This document shows, in pieces, positions 59,366-64,000 of a stretch of DNA of 64,000 bases; positions within the stretch are counted from its first letter, which is position 1, and the number at the start of each line of letters is the position of its first letter. The stretch spans positions 3,694,001 through 3,758,000 of the forward strand of contig CM030870.1 of the NCBI GenBank assembly GCA_018105865.1, written 5' to 3'. Origin of the DNA: Metaphire vulgaris (Eukaryota > Annelida > Clitellata > Crassiclitellata > Megascolecidae). Below the pieces are notes generated by a model that saw nothing but the letters and a program-made list of their open reading frames with translations, had not been told where the DNA came from and ran no database searches. The position numbers were made by a program, and so were the translations under genes.

Positions 59366-59999
59366 CATCATCATCATCATCATTATCACTACCACCACCA
59401 TCACCAATGCTCATGTAAGATTATGCCTTTGTTAGTTATCTGCAGGAATTAATGGTCTGAACAGTTGTTCTTTACCTGGAATTTCATTTTCTTCACTGGC
59501 GTTGCTTTTCACTAAAAATGAGAAATGGAATCTTATTGTTAATTAGCAGTAATTTTGTCCATTTCATTAATATTTTTGCATGCTAAGGGAACGCGAATGC
59601 ATATTTAATTGATTCGGTAACAGTAAATTAAGTTATGAATTGTATATGCATATATATATATATATCGCGTTAACTGCAGCCAAAAGACAATCACAGACCA
59701 ACACAAAACCAAACCATAAGAAAACAAAAGAAAATTACAGCCGTAGTTTGATTATAAGCAGGAGAAGAAAACTATTGATTATACACTATACAGATAATAT
59801 GCAAGTAACCTGCAGGAGAGATATCATATTGCAGCTGAAATCCTTTGCGATCAAATATAAGATCGGAAGAGAAGACAATTTCTACGGACAGAACAGGACA
59901 TTCGGACAACTTCAACGCCGCTGACCATTTTGTTTGTCCGCAAAGCAATGGACTTTTTCTTGTAAGAGTTCCGGAGATTTCATCTGTTATACATCTTAG
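23495..59999 (-). CDS. Giant multi-CUB single-pass membrane receptor-like protein (CUB gene 1), 5' end outside window
   Basis: Twenty-eight minus-strand exons give about 1,729 codons: 59810-59999, 59476-59511, 59032-59246, 54479-54656, 53909-54135, 52398-52575, 49265-49282 (doubtful micro-exon), 48850-49040, 48294-48465, 47824-48017, 47404-47581, 46879-46908, 46323-46534, 45270-45456, 44793-45085, 43628-43823, 36449-36669, 33533-33713, 32587-32819, 31651-31837, 30108-30310, 29153-29342, 27540-27736, 27031-27200, 26430-26626, 25011-25194, 24085-24357, 23495-23751. The order is half a CUB, eleven CUBs, a Thr/Ser/Pro stalk, a transmembrane helix, then a short tail and TGA at 23495-23497. First-half exons carry CG...NC.Y...C..DW; second-half exons carry I-x-C...LCG...C...Y. 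Phases agree at every junction except one apparent frameshift (27179-27185). The tail has no tyrosine, enzyme or known adaptor motif. An adhesion, scavenger or recognition role on the cell surface is inferred from architecture only. Confidence 0.8.
24085..24357 (-). CDS. CUB gene 1: mucin-like stalk exon with a coding VNTR
   Basis: A phase 1 to 1 exon, acceptor ttgtggttgtcag and donor gtgagc. Seven tandem ATTTSSP heptads (21-bp units, the last altered to ATTISSS) form a Thr/Ser/Pro stalk suited to O-glycosylation, followed by a short segment with three cysteines ([19 protein letters not shown]). Units are nearly identical in DNA, so copy number may vary between alleles. Confidence 0.8.
24639..24935 (-). 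mobile_element. tRNA-derived SINE, copy 1
   Basis: Minus-strand head GGGCGGGAAGT...TAGCAGAGTGGTAAC (A box) and GCGGGTTCGAGTCCCGC (B box), then a conserved body and an A/T-rich tail. Target duplication AATAGATATAA lies at 24628-24638 and 24936-24946. The same family is at 30699-30973 and 33828-34335. Confidence 0.9.
25011..26626 (-). CDS. CUB gene 1: CUB12 (exons 26430-26626 and 25011-25194), membrane-proximal
   Basis: The first half has [16 protein letters not shown] and [10 protein letters not shown] but ends FPNDWIS, lacking the usual cysteine three residues before DW. The second half starts IFCHGSNDN and has [11 protein letters not shown] but lacks LCG. The two missing cysteines are the partners of one CUB disulfide, so the loss is matched. 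Confidence 0.85.
25397..25677. mobile_element. hAT-type MITE, CAGTGGCGTAG ends
   Basis: Left CAGTGGCGTAG and right CTACGCCACTG are perfect inverted repeats. Flanks TATGGAGA (25389-25396) and TATGAAGA (25678-25685) match at 7 of 8 bases. It sits in the intron within CUB12. Confidence 0.85.
27031..27736 (-). CDS. CUB gene 1: CUB11 (exons 27540-27736 and 27031-27200), with an apparent 1-bp frameshift
   Basis: The first half has [20 protein letters not shown] and ICSENWLS before gttagt. The second half begins IKCLDGG in phase 0, but a run of seven G (27179-27185 on the opposite strand, C7) makes the exon 170 bp instead of the 169 needed. With one G fewer it reads [22 protein letters not shown] and EFVISYRI, a proper CUB second half in phase 1. 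Confidence 0.75.
27364..28082. repeat. Two (TTA)n microsatellites
   Basis: Pure TTA runs at 27364-27419 and 28025-28080 flank the CUB11 first-half exon. The poly-tyrosine frame over the second is a by-product. Confidence 0.95.
28083..29152. other. Intron of CUB gene 1
   Basis: No exon supported. A GC-rich block at 28870-29050 looks like a transposon, but its possible ends lack matching flanks. Confidence 0.5.
29153..30310 (-). CDS. CUB gene 1: CUB10 (exons 30108-30310 and 29153-29342)
   Basis: The first half has [28 protein letters not shown] and QCPSDWLQ. The second half has [30 protein letters not shown] and QGFKLQYNI. The phase-consistent donor after GAAG is GCAGGT, a GC donor. It is closely related to CUB9, so the pair probably arose by tandem duplication. 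Confidence 0.85.
30699..30973 (+). mobile_element. tRNA-derived SINE, copy 2
   Basis: The head has TAGCAGAGTGGTAA (A box) and GGGTTCGAGTCCC (B box) in pol III promoter order. It ends in a T run. Perfect 14-bp target duplication ATTCCAATGGAAAA at 30685-30698 and 30974-30987. Confidence 0.95.
31010..31560 (-). pseudogene. Non-LTR retrotransposon 3' fragment with (GA)n tail
   Basis: The minus strand shows [32 protein letters not shown] and, after decay, [17 protein letters not shown], the ordered C-terminal motifs of a common animal LINE. A CT/GA run at 31014-31040 lies at its 3' end. Confidence 0.8.
31651..32819 (-). CDS. CUB gene 1: CUB9 (exons 32587-32819 and 31651-31837)
   Basis: The first half has [35 protein letters not shown] and QCLNDWVQ. 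The second half has [29 protein letters not shown] and SGFIFHYTI. The donor is AG|GCAAGT, a strong match to the GC-AG intron class. Confidence 0.88.
32885..32980 (-). repeat. CR1-like LINE 3' end fragment
   Basis: Matches the 3' untranslated end of the LINE at 61620-64000 (GTGATTT, AAGTGRTTTA, GAGGYTAAGTAAG) and has no coding portion. Confidence 0.5.
33533..36669 (-). CDS. CUB gene 1: CUB8 (exons 36449-36669 and 33533-33713)
   Basis: The first half has [35 protein letters not shown] and ECNKDWLE before gtgagt. The second half has [30 protein letters not shown] and [10 protein letters not shown]. It is the closest to a textbook CUB sequence in the gene. The 2.7 kb intron holds a SINE and two hAT elements. 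Confidence 0.88.
33828..34335 (-). mobile_element. tRNA-derived SINE, copy 3, split by a hAT MITE
   Basis: Same family as copies 1 and 2, with 12-bp flanking repeat GTATCAATATTT (33816-33827, 34336-34347). The tail half is interrupted at 33862-34063 by a hAT MITE, so the SINE is older than that insertion. Confidence 0.85.
33862..34063. mobile_element. hAT-type MITE nested in SINE copy 3
   Basis: Ends CATGGGCGCCCGCACA and TGTGGGCGCCCATG are inverted repeats. Perfect 8-bp direct repeats CTCAAGGC lie at 33854-33861 and 34064-34071. Confidence 0.9.
34405..35997. mobile_element. hAT-type non-autonomous element (1.6 kb)
   Basis: Perfect 8-bp direct repeats GAAGAGGC at 34397-34404 and 35998-36005. 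Ends CAAAGGCGTCGATTCA and the complement of CATAGGCGTCAATCCA are inverted. The interior holds a long (CT)n(TA)n microsatellite (34510-34600) and more TA repeats (34640-34810). No transposase motif was seen. Confidence 0.8.
36012..36298. mobile_element. hAT-type MITE abutting the previous element
   Basis: Perfect 8-bp direct repeats GCACCTAT at 36004-36011 and 36299-36306. Ends TAGCGGCGTAGC and GCTATGCCACTA are inverted. It lies about 150 bp from the CUB8 first-half exon end. Confidence 0.8.
37440..38060. repeat. CA/TA-rich microsatellite block
   Basis: Long alternating ATATGTATAC-type sequence inside the CACTA-like element. All open frames here are repeats of I, Y, C, V and M and are not genes. 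Confidence 0.9.
39010..40181 (+). pseudogene. MGAT2: Captured MGAT2 gene fragment (three exons with introns)
   Basis: Exons 39010-39084, 39485-39574 and 40057-40181 have correct splice sites (tatag/gtattt, cttcag/gtgaga, ttttag/gtacgt) and compatible phases. They read [14 protein letters not shown], then VDV, then [19 protein letters not shown], then [17 protein letters not shown] and [10 protein letters not shown]. These match, in order, the conserved core of alpha-1,6-mannosyl-glycoprotein 2-beta-N-acetylglucosaminyltransferase, the Golgi enzyme starting the second branch of complex N-glycans. Upstream and downstream exons are absent, and TAG at 39494-39496 interrupts exon 2. Introns exclude a processed pseudogene. 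Its place inside the transposon ends indicates capture. Confidence 0.75.
40690..42266 (+). pseudogene. Plus-strand coding relic of the CACTA-like element
   Basis: Behind acceptor tttgtgcag at 40704 a frame reads [14 protein letters not shown] and a hydrophobic [11 protein letters not shown], similar to a segment I recall from repeat-associated uncharacterised animal proteins. The next frame (40998-41222) ends with a CX2CX4HX4C zinc knuckle ([14 protein letters not shown]). A hAT MITE follows, then an acidic frame (about 41484-42173) and [15 protein letters not shown]. No catalytic motif is recognised, so the role is not assigned. Confidence 0.45.
41294..41475. mobile_element. hAT-type MITE nested in the CACTA-like element
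   Basis: Ends CAGTGGTGGCTCCA and TGGAGCCGCCACTG are inverted. Perfect 8-bp repeats GCAAGTTA at 41286-41293 and 41476-41483. It interrupts a plus-strand coding frame of the host element. Confidence 0.92.
42850..42945 (+). repeat. tRNA-like SINE fragment
   Basis: TGGCAGAGTGGGTTACGCGC resembles an A box and GGGTCCGAACCCC a degenerate B box, in the right order. It is not a plausible functional tRNA. The target site of the CACTA-like element lies just to its left. Confidence 0.35.
43328..43619. mobile_element. hAT-type MITE touching the CUB7 splice donor
   Basis: Ends CAAAGCCGTAA and TTACGGCTCTG are inverted. Perfect 8-bp repeats GAAATAAC lie at 43320-43327 and 43620-43627. The right-hand repeat is exactly the first eight bases of the CUB7 intron on the minus strand (donor GTTATTTC). 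Confidence 0.9.
43628..45085 (-). CDS. CUB gene 1: CUB7 (exons 44793-45085 and 43628-43823)
   Basis: The first half is the longest (293 bp): [27 protein letters not shown], an extra 30-residue insertion rich in R, D and Y, then [11 protein letters not shown]. The second half has [30 protein letters not shown] and PGFNIHYQI. The donor is the weak GTTATT next to a hAT insertion. Confidence 0.85.
43933..44212 (+). mobile_element. tRNA-derived SINE, copy 4, with a different 3' body
   Basis: The head (GCGGGAAGTTAGAAGAGTGG, then GGGTTCAATTCCC) matches copies 1-3, but after the AAATGAGGAGCAG segment the body differs. It is inserted in a TA microsatellite (43890-43932 and 44213-44246), so the target duplication cannot be seen. 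Confidence 0.75.
45270..46534 (-). CDS. CUB gene 1: CUB6 (exons 46323-46534 and 45270-45456)
   Basis: The first half has [21 protein letters not shown] and NYCVVNLT before gtgaga. The second half has [10 protein letters not shown], then SLTFGGRG where other domains have LCG, then [11 protein letters not shown] and HFRIK. With the LCG cysteine missing and the first-half C3 kept, the domain has five cysteines. The donor GTAGGC is weak. Confidence 0.78.
45512..46044. mobile_element. hAT-type non-autonomous element (533 bp)
   Basis: Perfect 8-bp repeats CAAATTCC at 45504-45511 and 46045-46052. Ends CAGTATGGGCA... and ...TTTTGCCCATCACTG are inverted. The interior is rich in AGTTTAACTTTT repeats. 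It lies 56 bp upstream of the CUB6 second-half acceptor. Confidence 0.88.
46879..46908 (-). CDS. CUB gene 1: 30-bp linker exon before CUB6
   Basis: Acceptor ttttgatag and donor gtaaca bound a phase 1 to 1 exon reading (E)IKDVLEDIP(G). The acidic sequence ending in IP resembles the linker exon at 59476-59511. Confidence 0.6.
47249..47330. repeat. (ATA)n microsatellite
   Basis: Pure AAT/ATA run in an intron of CUB gene 1. Poly-isoleucine frames on both strands are by-products. Confidence 0.95.
47404..48017 (-). CDS. CUB gene 1: CUB5 (exons 47824-48017 and 47404-47581)
   Basis: The first half has [28 protein letters not shown] and YCYDKIM before gtaagt. The second half has [30 protein letters not shown] and AGFSLNYTV. 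The intron has a TA microsatellite at 47742-47782. Confidence 0.85.
48294..49040 (-). CDS. CUB gene 1: CUB4 (exons 48850-49040 and 48294-48465)
   Basis: The first half has [29 protein letters not shown] and TGRCIQ before gtaaaa. The second half begins [10 protein letters not shown] (Phe instead of Ile) and has [19 protein letters not shown] and YRIPFKV. A long TA microsatellite (48602-48677) lies in the following sequence. Confidence 0.83.
49265..49282 (-). CDS. CUB gene 1: possible 18-bp micro-exon
   Basis: A good acceptor (gatttacag) and donor (ggtgagt) bound 18 bp in phase 1 to 1, reading (D)SVNVT(G). It keeps the frame between CUB3 and CUB4 and resembles the other short linkers. Skipping it would also keep the frame, so it may be optional or accidental. 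Confidence 0.4.
49561..49756. mobile_element. hAT-type MITE, CAGGGCCGGATTAAG ends
   Basis: Left CAGGGCCGGATTAAGG and right CCTTAATATGACCCTG are imperfect inverted repeats. Flanks ACAGGTAA and ACAGTAAA match at 6 of 8 bases. Confidence 0.65.
50196..52064. mobile_element. hAT transposon with decayed transposase (1.87 kb)
   Basis: Left CAGTGACTATTTTAAG and right CTTAAAATAGTCACTG are perfect 16-bp inverted repeats. Flanks CCCCTTCT (50188-50195) and CCCCTGCT (52065-52072) match at 7 of 8 bases. Minus-strand coding fragments inside fit a hAT transposase. Confidence 0.88.
50665..52062 (-). pseudogene. hAT transposase relic
   Basis: Several minus-strand frames in order: [10 protein letters not shown]... 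and [10 protein letters not shown] (51700-52062); [20 protein letters not shown] (51464-51709); a middle part with [14 protein letters not shown] (51003-51467); and [20 protein letters not shown] with [13 protein letters not shown] (50665-51039). The last is the dimerisation region typical of hAT transposases. At least three frameshifts or stops separate the pieces, so it is inactive. Confidence 0.8.
52398..54135 (-). CDS. CUB gene 1: CUB3 (exons 53909-54135 and 52398-52575)
   Basis: The first half has [38 protein letters not shown] and CDYDWIR before gtaagt. The second half has [30 protein letters not shown] and GGFRIQYSV. The intron between them is almost entirely a 30-bp minisatellite. The first half is paralogous to 8267-8493. 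Confidence 0.87.
52921..53850. repeat. 30-bp minisatellite in the CUB3 intron
   Basis: The 30-bp unit is two 15-bp halves, CGTTCTATGACCAAT and CGTCCTATGAGCAAT. About 21 nearly identical 30-bp copies run from 53190 to 53850. The left edge (52921-53190) is degenerate, mixing in CGTCCGCTGTGGTCAAT. The array ends about 55 bp from the splice donor at 53908. Open frames of over 200 codons on both strands exist only because 30 is a multiple of 3. Confidence 0.95.
54479..59246 (-). CDS. CUB gene 1: CUB2 (exons 59032-59246 and 54479-54656)
   Basis: The first half has [28 protein letters not shown] and DGCAQEHLK before gtgctg. The second half has [20 protein letters not shown] and RGCLTLEIT. The 4.4 kb intron is 217 bp in the paralogue; the extra sequence is a nested stack of LINE, LTR-like element and hAT transposon. 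Confidence 0.87.
55208..57203. mobile_element. GC-rich solo-LTR-like element (2.0 kb) nested in the LINE
   Basis: It begins TGTGGCGACC and ends GGTCGCCACA, perfect 10-bp inverted repeats with TG...CA ends. The 4-bp direct repeat GTTA flanks it (55204-55207, 57204-57207). It is GC-rich against an AT-rich background. A 214-codon minus-strand frame (Arg/Lys-rich, then acidic; near 55015-55659) partly crosses its edge and has no recognised domain. The ends resemble those of 14089-16125. Confidence 0.7.
57591..58749. mobile_element. hAT transposon with transposase remnant (1.16 kb)
   Basis: Perfect 18-bp inverted ends TAGACCCCTGCACGGGCC. Perfect 8-bp target duplications ATCAGTTT at 57583-57590 and 58750-58757. 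GGCCGGGCC arrays fill both subterminal regions. A (GACA)n run lies at 58233-58297. Confidence 0.95.
58313..58522 (+). pseudogene. hAT transposase C-terminal fragment
   Basis: The frame reads [20 protein letters not shown] then [14 protein letters not shown], the hAT dimerisation-domain signature (PASSA.SER.FS..G....RR..L). The rest of the transposase is deleted between the terminal repeats, so this copy depends on another element for movement. Confidence 0.9.
59285..59392. repeat. (CAT)n microsatellite in CUB gene 1 intron
   Basis: A nearly pure CAT run at the place equivalent to 9338-9465 in the duplicate gene. Confidence 0.95.
59476..59511 (-). CDS. CUB gene 1: 36-bp linker exon between CUB1 and CUB2
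   Basis: Phase 1 to 1 exon reading (V)[11 protein letters not shown](G), with acceptor ttttag and donor gtaaag. Length and both splice sites are conserved in the paralogue at 9548-9583. Confidence 0.75.
59810..59999 (-). CDS. CUB gene 1: second half of CUB1 (first half not in window)
   Basis: Phase 0 to 1 exon with [32 protein letters not shown] and [10 protein letters not shown], then donor gttact. About 87% identical to 9847-10036. The matching first-half exon should lie upstream; none was found up to 64000, so it is probably beyond the LINE. Confidence 0.87.
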
Positions 60000-60940
60000 C
60001 TACACATATAAAGCGTAATTATTGCGTTTACAAGATATGGCAACAGCAATATAATTACAAGATATGATAATAATAGGATATTATTAAAACTTGATTTTTT
60101 GCTCTCAGTATACTAGGACTATGTAGTCATAATGATTTGCAAATTATATCCATTCTGCCTTTTTTACATCTTGAGATCATAAATTGTCTCAATTGGTCTC
60201 CGACAAATATTGTTACTTTTCTTATTCACTGAGTTCTTACTTAATACCAAATTCATAGGTTATTTAATGAAACCATAAATTTGTGCAAGGAATGTACAAT
60301 TTTATGTCCGTTTCAGTAGGCAAGACCTGTGAAAAAGAAGACGTTTATTGGCCTATTACAAGTTTCAATGTAGAACCACGTGACTGATTTTCAGCGTTCT
60401 GATTGAACGAAACTTCTTTTCAAATGGTGCTGGAGATATTTCCATTTGCGTCGATCAAATGATTTCTGCATCTGACTTTGTGCAATAAAATCGCAATAAG
60501 ATTCTATACAATCAGGAATCTAGCACCAAGAATAGGCCTATATCACAGTATCTTAAGGCATCCTTCAAATTCTCACTTCCGTCTTATGAGAGTTATCCAA
60601 ATGAGTACCTCTTTCGTCAGTGAGCTACTCTGCTACAAATGAAGTCCTGGAAATTGCTGACTTTAGGTCAAGTTGCAGTATGCCTGCTCAAGTTTCATGT
60701 GATTAATTAATCAAAAATTAATTAATTAATTAATTAATTAATTAATTAATTAAAAATTAAGTGCCTCAAGGGCCATGGAAATTTCCCTTGTCAGTCATGG
60801 GCTCGAGACCACCTTTTTGAGAAGATAAGCTCTGGAAATGGGAGGAAATGAAGGAATGATATAAGACTTGGGCTCCACACTTTTTCGTCCGCCTATATGC
60901 ATAAGTACGCTTCTGTCAGCCTTATTCTAGTGCCGTTGTG
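60000..60940. other. Intron or 5' flank of CUB gene 1
   Basis: No CUB first-half or signal-peptide exon was recognised. A (TTAA)n tract lies at about 60714-60752. Confidence 0.4.
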
Positions 60941-61198
60941 CAGGCCTGAGAAGAGGGGGTGCAGCCGGAACATTGTTCTGGGGTCCATGGAGCTCAAAGG
61001 GGCCAGAAAAAGGTCATAGACAGTTTTCCACACTTTTACCTGTATGTACTTGTAACGAGGACCGTGGAATTCTGTGGAATTCTGCTTTGAAAAAGACTGA
61101 CAAGAAAAAAACGTTATCAACTTTTTCACATACTTGTCAGGTCAGGGGCCGGTGACTATTTTCTGCACCGGGGCCCGGAAATTCTCTTGGCGGCCCTG
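60941..61198. mobile_element. hAT-type MITE, CAGGSC ends
   Basis: Ends CAGGCCTGAG... and ...CGGCCCTG are short imperfect inverted repeats. Flanks CCGTTGTG (60933-60940) and CCGCTGTG (61199-61206) match at 7 of 8 bases. Confidence 0.6.
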
Positions 61199-61619
61199 CC
61201 GCTGTGCGCTGTAGTGTCTGTTAATTTTGGTCTGTTGTTAGTGTCTAATGGCAATTTTCATAGCCTCGGGAGTACGGGGTCCGCCCCCTATTCTGGCTGG
61301 ATCGGTCGTGAGATTTGTGCAGAACCGTTGAGAAATTTGGGGGAGGGGCATGTAGCCTGATCCAAGGGAATACGTGAACGTGCTCAGAACTTTTTGACGA
61401 TCTTTTTGCTCGTCGGAGATTTTTTTACCAGAAAATGTCGAGGGGTTCTCTCTCCTATCCCTGAACCTTTCTACGCCACTGCTGACGGTTTGTAGAAATT
61501 TTGTCGGAATGCCGTCTTGATGTCTGAAGTCTCAAATAATGTTCTAACGCTCAAAAGTTCTGAACTTCTTAATTAAGTGAAGGATGTGCAAGAATAATTA
61601 GGCCTAGTGAGCGACAACC
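61199..61619. other. Spacer
   Basis: No feature supported; ordinary AT-rich sequence with G-rich patches. Confidence 0.35.
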
Positions 61620-64000
61620 TCTAATATTCCTTAATAATAATAATGTGATTTTAAGTGGTTTAGGAGGTTAAGTAAGTCTGTGCAAAAACCACTGATGTAA
61701 CCATCTGCATTCAATAGCCTAGTTTATCGAGATAGCCTTTGAATCCGTGTACAGATTCAACTGTTACTCCCACCTCGTACAAATTGTTCCATTTGTCCAG
61801 AACCCTTGCACTAAAAATTGTTTAATCTCTTGCACCCACCATCTGCTTAAACTACTTGCATTTATGGCCTCTTGTGCTGCTACAGTGTGCCAATGTAAAG
61901 AATCGATCGTATGGCACATCTACTTTCCTAATCATTATTTTGTATGTTTCAGTCAAATCCCCCTCTCTCACTTCTCCTTTCTAAAGTTGTCAGTCCACAA
62001 TATTGAAGTCTTTTTCGTAGCTTAAATTATGGCACCCATTGACCATCTTCGTTGCTCGTCTTTGCACTTTTTTTTAAAGAATGGATTCCATGCCGGAACA
62101 CAGTATTCTAGATGAGGCCTTACTAATGACTTATAAAGTTTTGATCATATCTTTGTCTCGACTCACTATTGTTTTTTTCGTCATTCCCAGCGTTTGGTTA
62201 CCCTTTTTTGCTGCCTCCATGCATTGGTGAGATGGATTCATACTTCTATGGATGATTACTCCCAATTCTATTTCTTTTTCTAATGTGTTTAGAAGCTTCC
62301 CCTAAAGAATGTTCAATATCATTATTAGATGTCCCAACATGCATTACAGAACATTTGTCAATATTGAAAATAATCTGCCAGTCCACAGACCACTGAAACA
62401 ATTTCCTTAGATCTTTCTGTAAAATTTGAGCCTCATCCTCCGAGTCTATATTTCTGCATATCTTTGTGTCATCGGTAAACTTTGAAATTTTGGATAGTAA
62501 TCCTTCATCGATATCATTTATGTGTATTATAAAGAGCAATGGCCCAAGCACTGAGCCTTGAGGCACTCCACTAATAACTCTTGCCCATTCCGAATGGCAT
62601 TCCCTAATGCCAACCTTCTGTCTTCTTCCCTTCAACCGATTTTGAATCCATCTGAGAATATTCCCCCTTATTCCACAGGACTTCAGTTTGGCAGCCAGCC
62701 TTATGCAGGACACTTTATCAAAAGCTTTGGCAAAATCTAAATATATTATGTCTACTGCCTTTCCGTCATCTAGCTTATCGAAAACCTCCTCCAGAAAGTC
62801 CAACAGGATGGTCAGGCATGAACGCCCCTTTGTAAATCCGTGCTGATTAATTATCTGTAACAGTTTTATACCTAGTCAAATGTTCCAAAATACTCTCTTT
62901 CAATATTTTTCCATAACTTTACCGATCACAGAAGTTAGGCTCACTGGTCTGTAATTGCTTGGTTCACTTCGTTTTCCCTTCTTGAACAGTGGGCTGACTA
63001 ATGCATCTCTCCAGTCTTGTGGTACTAATCCAATTCTGAGTGATTCGTTGATTATCAAAGCAATTGCGTGTCCTATTGAATTTCGAACCTCGTAAAGAAA
63101 CTTCGGATGCAAGCCATCTAATCATGGGCTCTTGTTTGTCTCTAAATTGGTCAAAACCTTGATAACAAATTCTTTTGTGCACACTTTATCTGTTAGCATT
63201 TCTTCTTCGTTTCCATCGAACACAATTTTTGGCTTCTGGCATATTATTTGTATTTTCCTCTGTAAATACTGAACAAAAATTTGGTAAATATGCTCCAGCC
63301 TTTATAATCTGTGTAGTTTCTACATCGTCTGTTATTGCACATCCTGCGCTGGCCAGGAGCGGATTGTATCTTTTCGTCTCAACTTTCTATTACAATATTT
63401 GTAGAAACTTTTACTGTTCTGTTTTACGAAGTATATATTCGTATATATTTCGTATACTTCGTATATATTTTGCTAACCTGCCTTCAAAATTTGCAATATC
63501 CATCTTGTTAGTAACTGCTGACGCTTTTCTTTTCTTGGTATACTGTTCCTCCAAGATCTTGAGTCTGTGCTGATTCTGCTCATTTCCTTTACTTGCCAAT
63601 CTGCGTTTACTTAGACTTAGTTTCCTCCACGCTTTGTTTTTCGCCCTTCTTTTCCGTTGCATTTCTCTTGTTATCCAAGGAAGTTTGTTATTAAATTTCT
63701 TCTGTTTGGGTATGGTCGATTCTATGACTTTGGACATACATTTGGTAAATAAAGTATGCTCCAGCCTTCCTCTGTGTTTTTCCTGTTATCTCCCTCTTCA
63801 AATCCATTTCTGTAATAATCTTCCTTCCAAGGTCATATTCTCCCTTTAAAAAGTTACGTCTTTCTAGAAACTGCTTTTGTTGACCAATCCCAAAGTTAAT
63901 AGTAAAACTGATCATTTGGTGATCACTTGTTGCAAAATTCTGCCCAACCTCCACATTGGAAACTATATTCTCCTCTGTTGTTAGAAGCAGGTCTAATATG
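61620..64000 (-). mobile_element. CR1-like non-LTR retrotransposon, running off the window
   Basis: Minus-strand coding, from the window edge inward: end of the endonuclease (EVGQNFATSDHQMISFTINF), the linker (LPWITREMQRKRRAKNKAWR), then RT blocks IGLVPQDWRDALVSPLFKKG, EPSNYRPVSLTSVIGKVMEK, IIYLDFAKAFDKVS, VISGVPQGSVLGPLLFIIHI and FTDDTKI in place of F-x-DD with Ala. Several frameshifts separate them. The 3' end near 61620 has an AAT-type tail. It is the same clade as the fragment at 11730-12671. Confidence 0.88.

Noticed and set aside
60360..60500. Possible CUB first-half or signal exon starting MQKSFDRRKW on the minus strand
   Set aside because: It has no cysteines or hydrophobic leader and stops after 26 codons.

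Overview
The window is animal (metazoan) nuclear DNA. Coding is split into short exons with GT-AG introns, the domains are animal ones (RING/B-box/kelch, tandem CUB domains with a signal peptide or membrane anchor), and the background is AT-rich with microsatellites, tRNA-derived SINEs, non-LTR retrotransposons, LTRs and many DNA transposons. One 100-N assembly gap lies at 6101-6200. A marine invertebrate, perhaps a deuterostome, seems likely, but I cannot name the species. Layout: (1) 1.6-4.5 kb, plus strand: a two-exon TRIM-type gene whose C-terminus is a kelch propeller instead of the usual NHL or SPRY domain; its otherwise intact frame has one in-frame TAA inside B-box 1. (2) 8.3-18.3 kb, minus strand: a gene with a signal-peptide exon and 2.5 CUB domains; no partner for its last half-domain was found. 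(3) 23.5-60.0 kb, minus strand: a very large gene with 11.5 CUB domains in the window, a Thr/Ser/Pro repeat stalk, one transmembrane helix and a 44-residue tail without tyrosine. Its 5' end lies outside the window. I assembled both genes from splice sites: nearly every CUB is two exons, a first half (phase 1 to 0) and a second half (phase 0 to 1), so domains can be added or lost without breaking the frame. Gene (2) matches the N-terminal-side exons of gene (3) at 53.9-60.0 kb, including introns and a shared microsatellite, so the two are duplicates. The introns and spacers are a transposon graveyard. Fifteen insertions have the 8-bp target duplications expected of hAT elements (two with recognisable transposase). 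There are two ~2 kb TG...CA elements that look like solo LTRs, one of which holds a 36-bp minisatellite. A 3.15 kb transposon carries a relic of a widespread orphan protein. A 5.57 kb CACTA-like element has dense GGTGGAA subterminal repeats and carries three consecutive intron-containing exons of the N-glycan enzyme gene MGAT2, with a stop codon in one of them. A 30-bp minisatellite of almost 1 kb lies about 50 bp from a CUB-gene splice donor. The long open frames in both minisatellites arise because the unit length is a multiple of three; they are not genes. The strongest candidates for something undescribed are the modular multi-CUB receptor pair with six-cysteine CUBs, the TRIM-kelch architecture, and the CACTA-like element with captured MGAT2 exons.
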